Both the position numbers and the translations under genes were made by a program. Positions 1 to 8,645 of a stretch of DNA of 38,486 nucleotides are shown piece after piece (position 1 is the stretch's first letter; each line of letters starts with the position of its first letter). Source of the DNA: an uncultured Lachnospiraceae bacterium. GTDB lineage: Bacteria; Bacillota; Clostridia; Lachnospirales; Lachnospiraceae. The DNA lies in contig CANQMR010000028.1 in assembly GCA_947625015.1 (NCBI GenBank), positions 1-38,486 of the forward strand, given 5' to 3'. The notes below the pieces were generated by a model. It had not been told where the DNA came from and ran no database searches. It was given only the letters and a program-made list of their open reading frames with translations.

Positions 1-88
1 TTAAAGATTTTTCGAAAGTTGTTTATTATGGTATATGAAAAAACAAGCCGTTGTGGATAAAACTGCGGAAACTCAAGCAAATTTTTTG

Positions 89-117
89 TTGACACTTTTT
101 TCCCAATGTGTTAATCT
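89..117 (+). promoter_or_regulatory. Probable promoter of the leuA leader
   Basis: A perfect TTGACA box at 89-94 is followed after 17 bases by TAATCT at 112-117, a weak -10. A second possible pair, TTTACA at 121-126 with a TTTAAA-like box near 144, would start closer to the T-box leader. Bases 1-88 hold no gene that I can support. Which pair is used cannot be settled from sequence. Confidence 0.5.
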
Positions 118-159
118 TTGTTTACATAGATTTTTATAGAATTTTTAAATACTGTGATA

Positions 160-425
160 AGGAATAGTAGGATTTTGGAAGTATACAGAGAGCCGCTGGC
201 CGGTGCAAAGCGGTTATGGAAAGAATCTGAACTGGCCTTTGAGTAGCCCGCTGAACATGGCAGTTTCCGCTAGTAGGTGTGGACGGAACCCAACCGTTAT
301 ACAAGGGAGGATATATGACATTTTGTCCGTATCTGCAATGAGTGCATACAATGATGTATGAATTAGAGTGGTACCGCGTAGGTGACAGCCTTTCGTCTCT
401 AGCCAGGAGACGAGGGCTTTTTTTA
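160..425 (+). ncRNA. T-box riboswitch leader of leuA
   Basis: The leader senses uncharged tRNA and lets transcription read into leuA when it is bound. The conserved T-box sequence AGAGTGGTACCGCG lies at 365-378. Stem I features are visible: AGTA near 164, an AGAGAG bulge followed by a stem-loop with GGTG in its loop (187-214), and a GAA element followed by CTG at 232-234. If GAA marks the specifier loop, the specifier codon is CUG (leucine), which fits the downstream gene. The leader ends in the terminator hairpin at 386-425. The T-box is certain; the exact specifier is my reading. Confidence 0.93.
386..425 (+). terminator. T-box intrinsic terminator
   Basis: Arms around GCCTTTCGTCTCT (388-400) and AGGAGACGAGGGC (405-417) can form a long stem with a short loop, followed by a run of eight T residues. 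The 5' arm lies just after the T-box sequence, as expected for mutually exclusive terminator and antiterminator forms. Confidence 0.9.
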
Positions 426-455
426 TTCTATAAAATAAAAAGGAGGTAATTTATT

Positions 456-2138
456 ATGATGGATGCAACCAAGTACAAGAGAAATTATTTCATGCCGCCG
501 ACAGAGTCCTTGGAATGGACCAAAAAAGAGTACATCGACAAGGCTCCGGCATGGTGTTCCGTAGATTTGAGAGACGGCAACCAGGCGCTTATTGTACCTA
601 TGAGCTTAGAGGAAAAAATTGATTTCTTCAAAATGCTGGTACAGGTAGGCTTTAAAGAGATTGAGGTGGGCTTCCCCGCCGCCTCCGAGACGGAGTACGA
701 TTTTCTCCGGGCGCTGATTGACCAGAATTTAATTCCTGATGATGTGACCATTCAGGTATTGACGCAGGCAAGGCCCCACATTATCCAGAAGACCTTCGAG
801 GCTGTAAAGGGATGTAAACATGCGGTGGTTCATTTATACAATTCCACCTCGCTTGCCCAGCGGGAGCAGGTATTTAAAAAATCAAAGGACGAGATTAAGC
901 AGATTGCTGTTGACGGCGCAAAGATGCTTTTGGATTTAACCAAAAAGGACGGCGGCAACTACCAGTTTGAATACTCTCCGGAATCCTTTACCGGAACCGA
1001 GGTAGAGTACGCCTTAGAGGTGTGCAACGCCGTAATTGATGTGTGGAAACCCACGCCGGATAACAAGGTGATTATTAATCTTCCCGCAACGGTGGAGATG
1101 TCCCTTCCCCATGTCTATGCCAGCCAGATTGAATACATGAGCAAGAACTTAGCCTGCCGGGAAAATGTGGTTCTTTCCCTTCACCCCCACAACGACAGAG
1201 GGTGCGGCGTGGCCGATTCCGAGCTTGGCCTGCTTGCAGGAGCTGACCGGATTGAGGGCACCTTATTCGGCAACGGCGAGCGCACCGGTAATGTGGATAT
1301 CATCACCCTCGCCATGAATATGTACACCCATGGCGTTGATCCCAAGTTAGACTTTTCCGACATTCCGAAGATTACAGAGCTCTATGAGCGGGTGACCGGC
1401 ATGCGGGTTTACGACCGCTCCCCCTATACCGGAAAGCTGGTATTTGCTGCATTTTCCGGCTCCCATCAGGACGCCATTGCCAAGGGCATGAACTGGAGAG
1501 AGGAAAAGCATTTAAAAGACTGGACCGTACCTTATCTGCCCTTAGATCCCCATGATGTAGGACGGGAGTACGAGGGCGATGTCATCCGCATCAACTCCCA
1601 GTCCGGAAAGGGCGGCATCGGCTATGTATTAGAGCAGAGCTACGGCTTTAATCTTCCTGCAAAGATGCGGGAGGACTTGGGATATGCCGTAAAAAATGTA
1701 TCCGACCATTTACACAAGGAGCTTTCCCCTGAGGAGATTCTTGGCATCTTTAACAAGGAATATGTGAACATCAAGACGGCCATTAAATTAGACGAGTGCC
1801 ATTTTGTCCAGGAGGGCAACGGCGTTATCTCCACTGAGCTGACGATTAAGCGGGACGGGGTTCAGAAGGTATACCATGGCTCCGGCAATGGGCGGTTAGA
1901 CGCGGTTTCCAACGCCATCAAGAAACACTTTGGCATTGCCTTTAAGCTGACCACCTATGAAGAGCACGCATTACAGCGCGGCTCCAATTCCCAGGCCTGC
2001 GCCTATGTGGGAATTGAAATGGAGGAAGGCGGCCCGGCAATCTGGGGCTGCGGCATCAAGAACGATATCATTGACGCCTCCGTATGCGCGCTGCTCTCCG
2101 CGGTCAATAAAGAGTTGGATAAAGAGCATATCAAATAA
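456..2138 (+). CDS. leuA: 2-isopropylmalate synthase (yeast/actinobacterial LeuA type)
   Basis: The enzyme condenses acetyl-CoA with 2-oxoisovalerate to give 2-isopropylmalate, the committed step of leucine synthesis, in the cytosol. At 560 residues it is of the longer LeuA type, with the N-terminal 'FMPP.ESL.W' segment. The DRE-TIM barrel signature DLRDGNQ sits at residues 37-43 with R39 and D40, and the metal-binding HPHNDRG motif at about 243-249. The last ~130 residues match the leucine-sensing regulatory domain (LeuA dimer). AGGAGG at 441-446 supports the ATG at 456; a second ATG follows directly. Expression should be controlled by the leucine T-box upstream. No other leu genes follow: the stop abuts the convergent permease gene with no spacer. 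Confidence 0.96.
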   Translation: MMDATKYKRNYFMPPTESLEWTKKEYIDKAPAWCSVDLRDGNQALIVPMSLEEKIDFFKMLVQVGFKEIEVGFPAASETEYDFLRALIDQNLIPDDVTIQVLTQARPHIIQKTFEAVKGCKHAVVHLYNSTSLAQREQVFKKSKDEIKQIAVDGAKMLLDLTKKDGGNYQFEYSPESFTGTEVEYALEVCNAVIDVWKPTPDNKVIINLPATVEMSLPHVYASQIEYMSKNLACRENVVLSLHPHNDRGCGVADSELGLLAGADRIEGTLFGNGERTGNVDIITLAMNMYTHGVDPKLDFSDIPKITELYERVTGMRVYDRSPYTGKLVFAAFSGSHQDAIAKGMNWREEKHLKDWTVPYLPLDPHDVGREYEGDVIRINSQSGKGGIGYVLEQSYGFNLPAKMREDLGYAVKNVSDHLHKELSPEEILGIFNKEYVNIKTAIKLDECHFVQEGNGVISTELTIKRDGVQKVYHGSGNGRLDAVSNAIKKHFGIAFKLTTYEEHALQRGSNSQACAYVGIEMEEGGPAIWGCGIKNDIIDASVCALLSAVNKELDKEHIK

Positions 2139-3317
2139 CTAATTTGTATAGCGCAATGCTTCAATGGGTCTCATATCCGCCGCCTTGTATGCCGGGTAAA
2201 TGCCAAAGACCACGCCAATCAGCATGGAAAAGCCGACGGCAATCATCACCACATCCCCGGATAGGCTTGCGGATACGGAGTCCCCTATATGATTAATCAT
2301 AAATACAATCAGAACAGAAAGCAGCAGTCCAATCAGGCATCCGATTATGCTTACAAGCAAAGCCTCAATCAGAAACTGAATCAGGATCGTCTGCTTTCTG
2401 GCGCCGATTGCCTTTCGAATACCGATTTCGCGGGTTCTCTCCGTCACAGACACAAGCATGATATTCATAATACCAATCCCACCTACCAACAGGGAAATTG
2501 CGGCAATCCCCCCAAGCATCCACTTCATGGTATTGGTGACGCTGCTCATGGTCTCCATAATAGTTGAGGAATTAATTACAGAAAATGCATCCTCATCTCC
2601 GGACAGTCTTTCATAAAGATACGCGGTAATCTCCGATTCCACCAAATCCATACTGTTTTCATCCTCTGAAGAAACATAAAAGCTTTCAACCCTCCGGCTT
2701 CTGCCGTTAATCTTCGACAAAACTGTATAGGGAATATAGGCTTCCAGCCGCTCTGACACATTTCCCACCGCGCTTTCCTCTTCCTCTAATACCCCGATTA
2801 CCGTAAAATGATAACCATCTATGGACAAAGTTTCCCCTGTCACATTGGTCCGCCCGAAAAGCTCCTCGGCTGCTGTGGCGTTGATGACTGCCACAAAGGT
2901 ATTCTGATTGACATCTGTGTTTTTCAAAAAACGCCCCCTTGCCAGTGAAAGTCCCCGGATATCATAATATGCGCCGGTAGTGCCATATAAAGTAACGGAT
3001 TCACTGTTACGCTCATATTTAATGGTTCCATTTCCCTGGGCGTAGGGCGCAGTCTCCCATACGGAATCTTTTTCCGTCAGGGCTTGAACTTCGGATAGGG
3101 TAAGGGGATTTCCTTTATCATCCTGTACCTGCACCATCAGATAGTTCGTTCCCATGCTGGCTATAGAGTCTGTCACATCGCTGGTGGCGCCGTTTACAAT
3201 GGATACCAACACCACCAAAGACACCACACCGATAATCATGCCCAACATTGTCAAAAAAGAACGCAGCTTATTGGAAAAAATGGAATCCACCGCCATTTTT
3301 ACTGACTGCAATATCAT
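2139..3317 (-). CDS. MacB/FtsX-type ABC transporter permease
   Basis: This 392-residue membrane protein is the permease of a MacB-like mechanotransmission ABC system. It has an N-terminal membrane helix (about 20-43), a MacB periplasmic-core-like extracellular domain (about 45-260), and three C-terminal helices (about 265-290, 310-340, 355-380). The FtsX-domain signature 'ERTREIGIRKAIGARK' is near residues 290-305. Its ATG overlaps the ATPase stop by four bases (ATGA), so translation is probably coupled. It is the last gene of the adaptor-ATPase-permease operon. Its stop lies directly against the leuA stop with no terminator between. Substrate unknown; antimicrobial peptides or lipids are common for the family. 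Confidence 0.9.
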   Translation of the reverse strand: MILQSVKMAVDSIFSNKLRSFLTMLGMIIGVVSLVVLVSIVNGATSDVTDSIASMGTNYLMVQVQDDKGNPLTLSEVQALTEKDSVWETAPYAQGNGTIKYERNSESVTLYGTTGAYYDIRGLSLARGRFLKNTDVNQNTFVAVINATAAEELFGRTNVTGETLSIDGYHFTVIGVLEEEESAVGNVSERLEAYIPYTVLSKINGRSRRVESFYVSSEDENSMDLVESEITAYLYERLSGDEDAFSVINSSTIMETMSSVTNTMKWMLGGIAAISLLVGGIGIMNIMLVSVTERTREIGIRKAIGARKQTILIQFLIEALLVSIIGCLIGLLLSVLIVFMINHIGDSVSASLSGDVVMIAVGFSMLIGVVFGIYPAYKAADMRPIEALRYTN

Positions 3318-3985
3318 AGCTCCACCTCCTGCACCTTTCCGTCTAAAATGCGGATTTTCCGTTCTGCCTGATCTGCCACATGTTCATCATGGGTGATTAA
3401 AACAATCGTATTTCCCTTAGCATGGAGGGCATGGAACAGCTCCATAATCTCCTCTCCGGTTTTCGTATCCAGATTGCCGGTAGGTTCGTCTGCCAATATA
3501 ATCGAGGGATTGGTAACTAAGGCTCTTGCAATGGCTACCCGCTGCTGCTGACCGCCGGAAAGCTCCATAGGCTTATGGCTCTTTCGCTCTAATAGCTTTA
3601 CCTGTTCAAGCGCGTCGGATACCCTGTCTTCCCTTTCCTTTTTTGCCACCCGCTGATATATCAGGGGCAGTTCCACATTTTCCCATGCTGTCAATTTACT
3701 TAACAGGTTAAAATTCTGAAACACAAAGCCGATTTTATCATTGCGGATTCCGGCAAGCTGGTCATCGGAATACTCTTCTATCGCTGCCCCGTCCAGATAA
3801 TAAGCGCCCTCGTCTGCCACATCTAAGCAGCCTATCATATTCATCAGGGTGGATTTGCCACTGCCGGAGGGACCAATAATACTTACAAACTCGCCATCAT
3901 CTATTTGCAGGGTTGCATAATCTAAGGCTTTCACAATTTCCCCGCCCACCTCATAGGTTTTACAAAGATTTTCTATTTTGATCAT
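3314..3985 (-). CDS. MacB/LolD-type ABC transporter ATP-binding protein
   Basis: Cytosolic ATPase of the exporter, 223 residues, the usual length for the MacB/LolD/SalX group. Walker A GPSGSGKST is at residues 38-46, the signature LSGGQQQR near 143-150, Walker B 'IILADEPTGNLD' just after it, and the switch histidine in 'VLITHD'. Four-base ATGA overlaps join it to the adaptor gene upstream and to the permease gene downstream, giving a tight three-gene operon. The divergently placed two-component pair is the likely regulator. Confidence 0.94.
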   Translation of the reverse strand: MIKIENLCKTYEVGGEIVKALDYATLQIDDGEFVSIIGPSGSGKSTLMNMIGCLDVADEGAYYLDGAAIEEYSDDQLAGIRNDKIGFVFQNFNLLSKLTAWENVELPLIYQRVAKKEREDRVSDALEQVKLLERKSHKPMELSGGQQQRVAIARALVTNPSIILADEPTGNLDTKTGEEIMELFHALHAKGNTIVLITHDEHVADQAERKIRILDGKVQEVEL

Positions 3986-6384
3986 TGTTGGCCTCCCGTT
4001 CCTCCTGTGGGTGGTGCAGACATATCGCCGGAGCGGTTTCCTCTGCCCTGTCCATCCATCTTCATGCCATGACGGTCTTCCATGCCATCCATCTGTCCCG
4101 GCATTCCAAACCCGCCGAATCCGCTTTGGCTGCTGTCGTCTTCACTGCCCGCCATCTGATAATAAATGGTGTCCCCTTGGGAAAGGCCGCTCTCCACCTC
4201 AACATAGGTTTCATCCGACATACCTAAAGTTACCTCTATCTTATCTGTAAGTTCTCCTGTTCCTTCCTCATATCCGGTATAGACATAGCTTTTGCTTCCT
4301 TCATCTTCCACTGCCGCCACCGGAATTACCAGAACATTTTCTGCCTGTTCCATAATCACCTCTGCGGAGGCGTTCATTCCCTGATACATTTCATCGGTTT
4401 TATCAAAGGTAATCTCCACAGGGTACTGGGCGGTGCCGCCACTGCTTTCTGCGCTTTGGGAAACAGCGGTAATGGTTCCCGCAAAGGTGGTATCCGCCAC
4501 TGCGTCTAAGGTAATTTCTGCGCTTAGTCCGGTTTTCATATTCAGTATATCCATTTCGTCCACATTCATGGTCATTTTCATCTTGTCTCCGTAAGCAATG
4601 GTAAATCCGGTAAGGGTTTCCACAGAAGCTATAGAATCGGAATCGCTGTCAGAAGACGATACGGTACTGCCGGAAGAAGATGCTTTACCCACGCTTGTGG
4701 TAACGGAAGCTGCCCCGCCGGCACTTTTGCCATTCCCGCCGGTTTTACCGGACTGATTTTCGCTTTGGGAAGTTTTTTCTGAATCTGTATCTTCTGTCTT
4801 TTGGTCTTTATCACTATCATCATTCTTTTGATTGGAACCGTCAGTTTCCGTAACAACATTTGCAGTTACTGTAACTTTAACTGCCGGACTTGCCAGGGTT
4901 TCATCTGTCTCTTTATACCGGACATACCAGTCCCCTGCTTTTACCGCAGTTTCGCCGTTGCTGCAAACCGTCCAACTTCCGGCATTTTCGGAATCCGCAT
5001 ATTCCATATCCGGGGTTGTGCCCTTAATCACCCCATCTCCCCCCGTAAGATTTTCCGGAGCCGGTTTTTCTGCCTTTGCAGTGTTCGTTGTCCCTCTTTG
5101 CTGGATTTCTGTGCCAGCCGTCATATCAGCGGTTATTACACTCTCCCCTGCTCCCGCAACAGACAACAGCAACATGCTTCCGGATGCTGTGGTCTGAGAG
5201 ATTTCCTGTGTTGTTATATCAGAATCAACAATATTCTCTGCTAAAACAGTTTCGCCGTCCTCTTCTCCTTCCGAAAAAGAGACAGTCTCTGTCCGGAGAG
5301 CACTTTCACTATTACTATCTGCCATGTCAGCCTGAACCCCGTCACTGCCGGAAGAAGATGTATTCTGAGCAGCAATCGTCTCAATCATCCCTGTAGCCGG
5401 AGCAGTAATTCCGCCGTCCGCCTGTATGGACACCAGCGTATTTAGCAGGGAGGTCAACTGTTCCCGCTCCTTTATTGCCTGCATATATTCGGTAGAATTT
5501 ATGTCTCCCTCTATGGTATAGACTTTCGTAGAGGCGCTGACCTTATCATTTTCCGATACATTTACGGAAGAAATATTGCCTGCGGTTCCTACAACAGAGA
5601 TGGGTTGATGTATATAAGAAACACCGCCTCCTAAAGCTACGCCATCCTGATTATTCACCGACACCTCTTCCTCATATTCAAAAACACTGTCGTCAAAGGT
5701 TACCACCGCCCGGTCTGATTCAACACGTTCTACAGTTCCGTCGGTTTGCGTGTCTCCACTGCTTACAGTTACGCTGTCGCCAACATTTAGGTTTGCTGCG
5801 CTGTTGATATCTACCGCCATCAGGCCATCGCTTGAAAGCAGCATAAGCTCACCCTGCTCATTCATCACCGCAATAACACTGTCCCCTTCTTTTCCGTAAA
5901 TCTTCTTTACCCTGCCGGAAACCCCTGCTTTAATATTCTTACTGGTACTGCTGCTTTTCTCGGAAGAAATGGTGCTGTCTGTTTCACTGATTTCCTCCTG
6001 TATCTCCGACAGGCAGAGGGCCAAAGAATCTTCATCTACAGTAGCTAACAGGGTACCTTCTTCCACATAGCTGCCCTCATCAACCAACAGTTCCTTAAGC
6101 TCTAAATCGGCAGGCAGAACAATGTCTGTGGAATCGGCATAGGAAATGGTTCCTGTACCGGATATGCTGTTTTTTATGGTTCCCGTCTCCACCGAAATCT
6201 CTCTGACTTTGCTCTTCTCACTCTGCTTTGCCCTTGGTCTTTTAATAAAAAAACCTGCCAAAGCAACAACACACAGGCATAAAATCCCTGTGACAATCCA
6301 TTTTCGCCTGCCTTTTTTCCACTGTCCCTTTTTGTTTTCCGGGGACTTCTTATGCTTTAATTCACTCAATGCTTTCGCCTCCAT
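3982..6384 (-). CDS. Large HlyD/MacA-like periplasmic-adaptor-type subunit with an inserted repeat domain
   Basis: First gene of the exporter operon. At 800 residues it is about twice the usual size of Gram-positive MacA-like adaptors. One N-terminal membrane helix (about 28-48) anchors an extracellular protein. A biotinyl-lipoyl-like segment follows (about 60-125, with 'VDEGSYVEEGTLLATVD'), and the adaptor beta-barrel and membrane-proximal domains return at about 595-755. Between them are a second hairpin-like part, an inserted segment at about 440-515 that resembles extracellular repeat domains ('GVIKGTTPDMEY...DWYVRYKETDETLASPAV'), and a Ser/Thr/Asp-rich linker (about 520-595). The tail is rich in Gly, Met and His. 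The insert and tail are unusual; role unknown. Confidence 0.85.
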   Translation of the reverse strand: MEAKALSELKHKKSPENKKGQWKKGRRKWIVTGILCLCVVALAGFFIKRPRAKQSEKSKVREISVETGTIKNSISGTGTISYADSTDIVLPADLELKELLVDEGSYVEEGTLLATVDEDSLALCLSEIQEEISETDSTISSEKSSSTSKNIKAGVSGRVKKIYGKEGDSVIAVMNEQGELMLLSSDGLMAVDINSAANLNVGDSVTVSSGDTQTDGTVERVESDRAVVTFDDSVFEYEEEVSVNNQDGVALGGGVSYIHQPISVVGTAGNISSVNVSENDKVSASTKVYTIEGDINSTEYMQAIKEREQLTSLLNTLVSIQADGGITAPATGMIETIAAQNTSSSGSDGVQADMADSNSESALRTETVSFSEGEEDGETVLAENIVDSDITTQEISQTTASGSMLLLSVAGAGESVITADMTAGTEIQQRGTTNTAKAEKPAPENLTGGDGVIKGTTPDMEYADSENAGSWTVCSNGETAVKAGDWYVRYKETDETLASPAVKVTVTANVVTETDGSNQKNDDSDKDQKTEDTDSEKTSQSENQSGKTGGNGKSAGGAASVTTSVGKASSSGSTVSSSDSDSDSIASVETLTGFTIAYGDKMKMTMNVDEMDILNMKTGLSAEITLDAVADTTFAGTITAVSQSAESSGGTAQYPVEITFDKTDEMYQGMNASAEVIMEQAENVLVIPVAAVEDEGSKSYVYTGYEEGTGELTDKIEVTLGMSDETYVEVESGLSQGDTIYYQMAGSEDDSSQSGFGGFGMPGQMDGMEDRHGMKMDGQGRGNRSGDMSAPPTGGTGGQQ

Positions 6385-6581
6385 TTTCCGCTGCTTCTTT
6401 GTAAGGCAGCAATTTCCAATCTTTTATCAAGGTAACCTTAACAGGATTTTCTTAAAAAAACCTTGAAGGATTTTGAAAAAAATTTGAAGTAACCTTCCTA
6501 TGCTTATTTTCAATGTTTTTTTAAGCTTTCTGCTATAATATCTGGTATAATATTTACAGATTATAAAAGGAGGCACAAGAC
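6385..6581. promoter_or_regulatory. Divergent regulatory region between exporter operon and two-component genes
   Basis: The 197-base gap holds a series of TTRAA-like half-sites starting at 6438, 6452, 6463, 6473 and 6484; the last three are TTGAAG, TTGAAA and TTGAAG, spaced 10 and 11 bases. Such helical spacing is typical of OmpR-family binding. A near-palindrome AAGGTAACCTT lies at 6429-6439, with a variant at 6487-6497. For the plus strand, TATAAT occurs at 6534-6539 and again at 6546-6551, both with poor -35 boxes, as expected of an activated promoter. AGGAGG near 6570 serves the regulator gene. Confidence 0.6.
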
Positions 6582-7268
6582 ATGCGGCTTTTACTGGTAG
6601 AGGATGAGGAGGGTTTTGGAGAAGCCTTATGCGCATCCCTAAAACTGGAACACTACATCACAGACTGGGCAAAGGATGGGGAAGAAGGGCTTTCCTTAGG
6701 ACTTTCTGATGTGTATGATGTAATTATTTTGGATATCATGCTGCCGGTAATGAACGGGTTAGAAGTATTGCAGAGCCTAAGGAAACAGGGAATCCACACG
6801 CCGGTGCTGCTACTGACCGCCAAGTCGGAAATCGAAGATAAAATAACCGGTCTCGACTCCGGAGCAGACGACTATCTGACCAAACCCTTTCATCGGGAAG
6901 AGCTGTATGCCAGACTTCGCGCTCTCACCCGGCGAAATGCGGCTCCCACATTATCAAATCTTGCCTACGGCGATATCTATATGCAGCAGGGCAGCATTGA
7001 AATTTGCTGCAAGACCAGCGGCCTGAGTTTAGCCTTAAACGGAAAAGAATATCAGCTTATGGAATATCTGCTGAGAAATGCGGGACAGATTATAAGCCGG
7101 GAGCAGATTATTGAAAAAATATGGGGATATGATACCAATGTGGAATACAACAATGTAGAGGTATATATATCCTTTCTGAGAAAGAAGCTAAATTTCATTA
7201 GGGCTCAGGTTTCCATACAGACCATACGCAAGTTAGGTTACAAACTGACACAGGATAAACAGGAGTGA
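6582..7268 (+). CDS. OmpR/PhoB-family response regulator
   Basis: DNA-binding response regulator of 228 residues. The receiver domain (1-115) has the acidic pair near E7-D8, the phosphoacceptor D51 in 'VIILDIMLP', a conserved T in 'LLLTAKSE' and K in 'YLTKPF'. The C-terminal winged-helix domain (about 130-225) ends with the usual 'IQTIRKLGYKL' wing. It starts at ATG 6582 after AGGAGG and sits five bases before the kinase gene. Being divergent to the MacAB-like exporter, it most likely controls that operon and itself through the phased repeats between them. Confidence 0.94.
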   Translation: MRLLLVEDEEGFGEALCASLKLEHYITDWAKDGEEGLSLGLSDVYDVIILDIMLPVMNGLEVLQSLRKQGIHTPVLLLTAKSEIEDKITGLDSGADDYLTKPFHREELYARLRALTRRNAAPTLSNLAYGDIYMQQGSIEICCKTSGLSLALNGKEYQLMEYLLRNAGQIISREQIIEKIWGYDTNVEYNNVEVYISFLRKKLNFIRAQVSIQTIRKLGYKLTQDKQE

Positions 7269-7273
7269 AGAAA

Positions 7274-8557
7274 ATGATTAAACAACTGCGCAAACGCATT
7301 ATGCTGACTATGTTCCTTATGCTTTCCATTATTTTCGTCAGCATTTTAGTGGCAATCAATATCTTTAATGCCACCAGAAGCCGTAACGAGGCGGATAGTA
7401 TGCTACATTCCATTCTCCAGAGGGAAATGCGGTTCAAAAATGACAGACAGGAGAATATGCCGGACTCACCCCAGCATAACCGGAAACCACCTGAGGAAGA
7501 CAAGCCGGAAGCTTCTGACCCGGACTTAGAACAACGCATGGAAATTATCGGCTCCCATTTTATCCTGGTCCGATATGATTCAGAGAACGGAAAAGAAACC
7601 ATTGAAAATACACTGTCCGACAGCTATACGGATGATGTGATAAAGGAATACTGTAATCAGATATTAGAGGAAGGAAAAATGAGCGGAACCACAAACCATC
7701 TGCGCTACTTGGTCCGCCATGAAGACGGGAATACCGTCATTGCCTTTATTGATTACACCTCCAGTGAACAGAGCAGAAAAAATGTGCTGATTGCTTCGGG
7801 ATTCTCCGGACTTGCCGGCTTAATTGCTTTTGCTTTTTTATCCCTTTGGATATCCGGACTTATGGTAAAGCCGGTGGAAAATGCCTTTGAGAAACAGAAA
7901 CAGTTTATATCCGACGCCAGCCATGAATTAAAGACGCCCATCACCGTAATCCTTTCCAACAGCGAACTGTTAGAGGACCAGATTGGAGAAAACAAACAGC
8001 TCTCCTACATTAAGAAGGAATGTGACCGAATGCATCATCTGGTCACCTCCCTCTTAACCCTGACACATTTAGAGCAGGCGCAGCATGCCCCCGCAGACAA
8101 GAGTGATTTTTCTTTAAGCGACGCCCTGTTAGAGCAGATTCTTCCCATGGAAAGCGTAGCTTTTGAGCGGGGAATTACCATGGTGGAAGATATCGATTCC
8201 GATATTACCTTTTATGGCGTCAAGGAACAACTGCAACAGGTAGCCGACATTTTAATTGATAATGCACTCGCCTACACAAAAAAGGGAGGGGAAATTCATA
8301 TTTCCCTGAACCGGACGCCCCACCACATCACATTTACCGTAAGCAATACCGGAGAGGAAATTCCTCCGGAGGAAAGGGCGAGGCTGTTTGAGCGTTTTTA
8401 TCGGCAGGACAAGGCAAGAAACCGTTCCGGTGGGCATTTTGGGCTGGGACTTTCCATTGCCAGTACCATTGTTGCCCAGCATAGAGGCAGGATTCATGTG
8501 GAATCCGCAGATGGATTCAATTCCTTTATTGTCACCCTGAAAACCTCAGACAAATAG
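7274..8557 (+). CDS. Sensor histidine kinase
   Basis: Membrane kinase partner of the preceding regulator, about 427 residues. There are two membrane helices (about 10-30 and 170-192) enclosing an extracellular sensor of about 140 residues rich in charged residues. The H-box 'SHELKTP' places the phosphorylated His at residue 217. The N-box 'DILIDNALAYT' and the G-box 'HFGLGLSIA' complete the HATPase domain. A GTG at 7265 is also in frame, but AGGAG at 7261-7265 touches it, whereas ATG 7274 has an 8-base spacing; I therefore chose 7274. Confidence 0.92.
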   Translation: MIKQLRKRIMLTMFLMLSIIFVSILVAINIFNATRSRNEADSMLHSILQREMRFKNDRQENMPDSPQHNRKPPEEDKPEASDPDLEQRMEIIGSHFILVRYDSENGKETIENTLSDSYTDDVIKEYCNQILEEGKMSGTTNHLRYLVRHEDGNTVIAFIDYTSSEQSRKNVLIASGFSGLAGLIAFAFLSLWISGLMVKPVENAFEKQKQFISDASHELKTPITVILSNSELLEDQIGENKQLSYIKKECDRMHHLVTSLLTLTHLEQAQHAPADKSDFSLSDALLEQILPMESVAFERGITMVEDIDSDITFYGVKEQLQQVADILIDNALAYTKKGGEIHISLNRTPHHITFTVSNTGEEIPPEERARLFERFYRQDKARNRSGGHFGLGLSIASTIVAQHRGRIHVESADGFNSFIVTLKTSDK

Positions 8558-8583
8558 CCATATAAAAATAGATACGTATAGCA

Positions 8584-8626
8584 AAGCGTCTGCTTTCGCC
8601 AATGAAAGCAGACGCTTATATTTTTT
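8584..8626 (+). terminator. Intrinsic terminator after the histidine kinase
   Basis: Fourteen-base perfect arms, AAGCGTCTGCTTTC (8584-8597) and its complement (8604-8617), enclose a six-base loop and are followed by ATATTTTTT. It ends the plus-strand two-component operon and lies between that and the convergent glyA, for which the minus-strand T run is poor. Confidence 0.92.
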
Positions 8627-8645
8627 CGTTATATATCCCGGTACA

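Noticed and set aside
4801-5396. Overlapping plus-strand frames opposite the large adaptor gene
   Set aside because: They mirror the repetitive Ser/Thr-rich coding sequence and show no start signals.
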